Origin: Isohypsibius dastychi
Lineage: Eukaryota; Tardigrada; Eutardigrada; Parachela; Isohypsibiidae
Reading direction: 5' to 3'
NCBI GenBank assembly: GCA_034696485.1
Contig: JAQIWT010000410.1
Location: 1-20,996 of the forward strand
Length of the DNA stretch: 20,996 bases
This document shows, piece by piece, positions 16,927 through 20,996 of the stretch (positions are counted from its first letter, which is position 1; every line of letters starts with the position of its first letter). Under the pieces are notes generated by a model, which had not been told where the DNA came from, did not search any database, and saw only the letters and a program-made list of their open reading frames with translations. The translations under genes and the position numbers were made by a program.

Positions 16927-19817
16927 ATGATGGTCGAACCAAACGCCAGTAATGTTGACGATATTCTGCTGCAATTAGGAACACCTGGACGCTTTCAAGT
17001 CTTTCAGTTGATCTTTCTGGCACTTCAGTATCTTCCGTTGTCAATAAACGATGTTATGCCGATATTCTACAGTCTTCCGCCAACAGAGTTTTTTTGTCCG
17101 AATTCTACGAACAAGCTGAACAGTTCCCGTCTCGCCGGTAACGCCTCGTTTCTGGAAATCAGAAAGCACAATCAGGGAGCGGCATGCAACTGCGACGGTA
17201 AAGTTGAGTACATTTACGAGGGAAAACAATGGTCCATCATCGCAGATGTGAGGAAATCAGATTACAACTCAGTCGTGCCTTGCCAGCAACGGTTTTTTTG
17301 ATTTTAACCACAGATGGACTTGATCTGCGACCGTGCGCATTTGGTTCACATCGCCTCAATAATTTACTTCATCGGTGAGTTTGCAAGTTCATTGACTTCG
17401 GAAGAGCGAAATCAAATACTCTTTGTCTTCAGGCCAAATGATAGCAACCCCTCTGTTTGGTTGGATGGTGAGTCGAACCTATTGAATATCTTGCTGTTAC
17501 CTTTTCTAATAACAATTTAGGCAGACAAATTTGGACGGCGACCAATCCTACTCATGAGTAATTCTTGCTACGCCGGTATATGTATCGGGCTGATCTTTTC
17601 CTACGACTACGTTTCGTTCGTCATATTGCGCTTCCTGACTGGAGTTTTCAGACAGGTCTTTATATCACTCAACATCTGAGACCACATAGGAATTTTGCTT
17701 TGCTAAATTACAGGGAATCAGCAGCTCATTTTATGTCCTTATGGTTAGGAAAAACCCTACTGGTAAAATTAAGATTTTTTTGTCACAAGTGCTAGTTTTG
17801 CAGGTTGAATGGCTTCCTCCCAAGAGACGAGGAACCCTAGCGGCATTGGTCGAGATTGTTTTCGCCGGCGGTGTATTGCTAATTACCCTCATCGCGTACT
17901 TATTACAAAACTGGCATCATATTCAAACTGGACTGTCAGTTTTGACTGTTTTTTCTGTTCCTCTAATATGGTGAAGCGGTATCTCTCTTACTTCTGCATA
18001 ACTGAATCAACAGTTCTTGTGAACTTCAGGTTTGCTCCGGAGTCCCTGACATGGTCGTGCATGAACGGTCGCGTGAAAGAAGCTGAGGACAACTGCCGGA
18101 AGATCGCGAAGTTTAATAGCATAGACTTATCAGATGCAACCATTCAAGAACTCCACAGTATCGCAGAAAAAGTTCCGATGCACGAAAGGGATCGTGAACA
18201 TTTTTCTTTTCTGGATTGCCTGAGAACGCCCCAAGTGAGAAAAACGACGTGTCTCTGCTGTTTTGTCTGGTAATACTGCGACACTGTCTGCACTGATTGC
18301 TCCCACAAGAACCATGACAAAATTATTTCAGGCTAGCTTGCTACTTTGGATACCTGGGACTTCTTTACTTGAGCAGTAAAATTGCAGCAGATGTGTACCT
18401 GAATCTGGCAATTAATGGAGCGTTAGAGCTCATACCTATAGTTTTGGCAATGGCAATAGCTTCAAGGTACACAGTTCTCCTAAGCGCGCAGAGATCATGT
18501 ATGATGTAGCAGTTGTTCGCAGATTCGGAAACAAAAAGCCCTTGATCGTTTATTATTTTATTGGCGGTGTAGTTTCCATCATAGCAGGAGTAATACCAAC
18601 AACCAGCGCACCACTGAGAATCGGTCAAAACGTTCTTGCTTTCATTGGCCGGATGGCCTTCGTTGGAGTAGCCTGTGTAATGTTCGTTTATACAACCGGT
18701 AAGATTACGATATTATGTACTACAGTACTGATACCTCTTCTGTGCTCTTGCTGGCTTTCAGAACTCTTCCCAGCAGTGATCAGGAACAATGGATTCAGTA
18801 TTTGCAGGTACGACAGGTCTGATCGTTCAAACACACTACCTGCAGAGCCGTCAAACCGGCATGGCCAGAACATATACTGGCATTCAGACCCAATGTGGCT
18901 CTAATTTTGACAAACTATGGGTGCATGAAACCTAGGCCAAATAACTAGCGGAAACAAAACTAGGAGCCGAAAAAGGTATGCTGTTCGTTGACTTTACTGA
19001 TAATTCAACATTGTACCCGTCCTCAGCACGCACCAAGGCGAGATAAAACAACAGGCGAGGCAGGTTCAAAACGTCGAAAACCTATCTTCCTTCTTTACTG
19101 TGTGTTCCAGACTTATGAAAACCTTACTGGGACAGTTTTTGTTGAGTTGGTGAAAGAACGGATTTGATCCGAGTCATTTAACCTGCCGTTGACGGACGAA
19201 AGAAAAGAAGGAAGTTCGCATTCATCCAGTAATAGTTGTTCCAATACAACTTCTCTTGGAGCAAGAAAAAGATAGTTTTGGACGATCTGAATTTGCATTG
19301 CTTCTTGTTTTGGTTCGTTTCGGTGCGCGCTCAGGACGGGTGCAGTATCAAAGTGCAATCAGTTGCAAAAAACCCCATCATGCCACATAGAACCTGAATG
19401 CCAGGATATTTTCTGGCCATGCCGAACTGACGGCTCTGCAGGCTAACGCAATGCCTCCTTTTCTAGCATAGCACTTCGCGTGGGATCAATCACAACGCCC
19501 ATGCTTATTGACATAGTAAGAGAACTCATGTTCAAAATTGTTAAGTCTCGCAACTGTTCTTAAATTCTTATGTGTAGGCCACTGTAACTTACAGTGGGAC
19601 TAGCTTCCTGATAGTTGGCTGCGTTGCACTCCTGGCCAGCACCGCCGCTTTCTTTCTCCGAGAAACGAAAGGGTTGCCCATGCCCAGAACAATTGCGGAT
19701 GCTGAAGCACTGGGCGTAGCATACTCAATGAGGAAAACCGGGAGGAAAATTGTACCAGCTGCAAATATTGGAATGGAATCATTCACCACACAAAAGTCCA
19801 CAACAAAAAACGAATGA
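16927..19817 (+). CDS. SLC22-type organic cation/solute transporter (MFS)
   Basis: Twelve exons (16927-17247, 17314-17374, 17433-17467, 17521-17655, 17714-17743, 17804-17970, 18030-18269, 18332-18466, 18523-18698, 18762-18807, 19467-19515, 19578-19817) join into 544 residues, the usual SLC22 length. These 12-helix plasma-membrane carriers move organic cations, anions or zwitterions. The first helix region begins near FQVFQLIFLALQYLPLS. A large Cys-containing extracellular loop follows, with N-glycosylation sequons at N59, N65 and N72. Then come DLICDR, the MFS loop motif GWMADKFGRRP (137-147), FAPESLTW, and ELFPAVIRNNG before helix 11. The tail carries LRETKGLPMP and DAEALG, as in organic cation transporters. 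The start is the first in-frame ATG (a second follows at once). Ten of the eleven introns are 53-66 nt; intron 10 is 659 nt because of an inserted fold-back element. Substrate is not predictable. Confidence 0.88.
18839..19442. mobile_element. 604-bp fold-back element in transporter intron 10
   Basis: The element begins CCTGCAGAGCCGTCA and ends with the inverse. The outer 60 bases of each arm match at most positions, with CCTGCAGAGCCGTCA, GGCATGGCCAGAA and CTGGCATTCAG identical. Inner parts of the arms also pair in register, for example ACCCGTCCT-AGC-CGCACC near 19014-19033 against 19321-19342. Almost the whole element is therefore one long diverged hairpin. CTA flanks both ends (18836-18838 and 19443-19445), a candidate 3-bp target-site duplication. 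Removing the element and one CTA leaves a 52-nt intron, like its neighbours. No coding capacity is seen, so it is a non-autonomous element of unassigned superfamily. Confidence 0.78.
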
Positions 19818-19872
19818 TGACACACTATGAAACTAGAAAATCTGACGGAATAATAAACACTCCAACTGACTG

Positions 19873-19878
19873 AATAAA
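19873..19878 (+). terminator. poly(A) signal of the transporter gene
   Basis: AATAAA lies 56 bases after the stop at 19815-19817 and 224 bases before the retrotransposon LTR, so the transporter transcript can end before the element. Confidence 0.55.
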
Positions 19879-20101
19879 GACTGAATATGAAGAAATACGA
19901 ACGGTTTCCGCTAAACGCAAAAAGAAGATCATGGTCAAAAGAGGAACGACAAACTGGTAAAAGAATTAAAAACGTGACTCCACGCGTTGAAAAATGCAGA
20001 AGATCAGATGGGATACACTGGAGGCGGCTTTTCGAGGAGCTGAGGTGAAATGGGAACAGGCATTCCACTATTGAAGTCAATACCCTCACATTTCACTATA
20101 T

Positions 20102-20451
20102 TGTGAGGATCGGGGTCTTCGACCGCATCTCACATTATACAGTAACGTACATCCTTCATCTGACAGCTCTATTGTTATCTAAGCGTTACCTCGAACCTCA
20201 GAGGTTGACCTACATCTCATATTAGACAGTTCTATTTAGCGCGTTCTACTTACGTGTTATAAGCTTTGCTGACTATATAAGCTGCGCTTATCATCGCTCA
20301 TCTTATTAAGATCCAAGCATGTATTATGTATCACCTACGATAAAAGCTTTGCTACGCCTTTATATTGTTTCAGTCCGATCTAAAGGTGAAGACTCTCCTA
20401 ACTCAGCATATCTCTCTAGAGGTCACCTCGATCGGGTTACCGGACGTCACA
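20102..20451 (+). mobile_element. 5' LTR of a retrotransposon
   Basis: The proposed LTR starts TGTGAGG and ends GTCACA (TG...CA borders), 350 bases, followed after one base by the primer-binding site. A TATA box sits in the middle at 20274-20281. The borders are inferred from these motifs; the partner LTR lies outside the window, so they cannot be confirmed by comparison. CCTCACA at 20084-20090 is an inverted match to the LTR start and may be incidental. Confidence 0.6.
20274..20281 (+). promoter_or_regulatory. TATA box inside the LTR
   Basis: TATATAAG lies about 170 bases into the LTR, as expected at the U3/R boundary. Transcription would start near 20300 and read through the primer-binding site into gag. 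Confidence 0.55.
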
Positions 20452-20452
20452 G

Positions 20453-20470
20453 TGGTGCCGAAACAGTGGA
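20453..20470 (+). other. primer-binding site resembling tRNA-Phe
   Basis: TGGTGCCGAAAC (20453-20464) is the exact complement of the 3' end of animal tRNA-Phe including CCA, as I recall that tRNA. The next six bases (AGTGGA) do not follow the expected CCGGGA beyond the final GA. The match is therefore 12 bases, shorter than the usual 18, suggesting either a partial primer site or decay. Confidence 0.6.
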
Positions 20471-20551
20471 AATCAGTTTCTTAACTGGAGCCCGATCGTG
20501 AGCCTATGGAGTAAACATCGGATTATTTTTGAGGAAGGCATCAAACCTACG

Positions 20552-20996
20552 ATGGCAGCAAACTTCAACAACCTTCGGGACGTCAGCTATTATGAACCAA
20601 TGAGACTTGCTGGGCCTCTGCAGGAACAGATTCAACAAGAAAATCGACAGCCCCTCTCCCTCGAAACAGAAAACCCAAATGAACAAAAAAGAGGACTACG
20701 GCAGAAATTAACAGATTTGGAGCAACTGCGACATCAATTACAGGCCAGAAAACTTCAGGGCAACGAAAGGATCCCGGATTATTTCAACGCTGTTCTGGAA
20801 ATGATAAACGCGTTAACTGACTTCGGAAACACCTTCCGGCCCGCGGCCAAGGTGGAAGAGTTAGTGAAGGGTTTGGGAGGAAAACTGCAGCTGGTGCTAA
20901 CCTGGCAGATGCCCCAAACTATGGTTGCCGTCCCAGATCCCAAATGGTCCCAGATACCATCCCAATCCCATCCCACGTCCCATACCATGAAGCCTC
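20552..20996 (+). CDS. gag-like protein of a Ty3/Gypsy-type retrotransposon (5' part)
   Basis: An open frame starts at ATG 20552, 88 bases after the primer site, and runs off the window without a stop (148 complete codons). Residues around 50-115 have the retrotransposon gag pattern. A charged, Gln/Leu-rich helix (LEQLRHQLQARKLQ) is followed by NERIPDYFNAVLEM and a KVEELVKGL segment. This corresponds to the capsid-type segment of Ty3/Gypsy Gag, which packages element RNA. The visible end is Pro/Ser/Gln-rich (QIPSQSHPTSH) with imperfect short repeats of CCCA. No zinc knuckle, protease or reverse transcriptase is visible because the window ends. BEL/Pao is a less likely alternative. Confidence 0.6.
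   Translation, partial: MAANFNNLRDVSYYEPMRLAGPLQEQIQQENRQPLSLETENPNEQKRGLRQKLTDLEQLRHQLQARKLQGNERIPDYFNAVLEMINALTDFGNTFRPAAKVEELVKGLGGKLQLVLTWQMPQTMVAVPDPKWSQIPSQSHPTSHTMKP

Noticed and set aside
19589-20089. 166-codon minus-strand open frame
   Set aside because: It starts at GTG, lies largely antisense to the last transporter exon and has a Phe/Ser-rich composition typical of an antisense shadow.
1-20996. tRNA, rRNA, CRISPR arrays or bacterial-type operons
   Set aside because: No cloverleaf with a GGTTCGAATCC-type arm, no rRNA stretch and no regularly spaced repeats were seen; gene structure is eukaryotic throughout.

Overview
The window looks like the nuclear genome of a small invertebrate animal. 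It is AT-rich. The genes are split by many very short GT-AG introns (about 50-76 nt), there are AATAAA signals after several stops, and the protein families are metazoan. The sequence alone does not settle the phylum. Mu-class GST, tandem CYP2-type P450s and an SLC22 transporter would fit an ecdysozoan such as a tardigrade, mite or nematode. All exon models below were joined by eye from reading frame, splice sites and family alignment recalled from knowledge; no search was run.

Layout, left to right. 1-2439 holds no recognisable gene apart from one doubtful minus-strand exon. 2547-3979 (+) is a four-exon ornithine-decarboxylase-like gene with a TATA box and a poly(A) signal. 4868-6557 (+) is an eight-exon mu-class glutathione S-transferase whose first intron is swollen by a fold-back (MITE-like) element. 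6558-7810 contains coding-like patches, best explained by a small five-exon secreted-protein gene on the minus strand and an inverted fragment of one of its exons. 8084-10011 and 11341-13176 (both -) are two complete seven-exon CYP2-type cytochrome P450 genes, clearly tandem duplicates. 13942-15190 (+) is a three-exon gene for a 329-residue protein I do not recognise. 16927-19817 (+) is a twelve-exon SLC22-type organic cation/solute transporter whose tenth intron carries a 604-bp fold-back element with a candidate 3-bp target-site duplication. From 20102 to the window edge lies the 5' end of an LTR retrotransposon: LTR, a primer-binding site resembling tRNA-Phe, and the start of a Ty3/Gypsy-like gag.

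How the genes relate: two phase I enzymes (P450), one phase II enzyme (GST) and one membrane solute carrier (a phase III-type role) sit within about 15 kb. They could act in one detoxification route, but they are on both strands and shared regulation is not shown. The ODC-like protein keeps most PLP-site residues but has lost the substrate-contact Asp of true ODC. Both P450s carry Asp where the I-helix oxygen-activation Thr normally sits. These two active-site departures, the two intronic fold-back elements and the uncharacterised secreted-protein candidate are the main points of interest.
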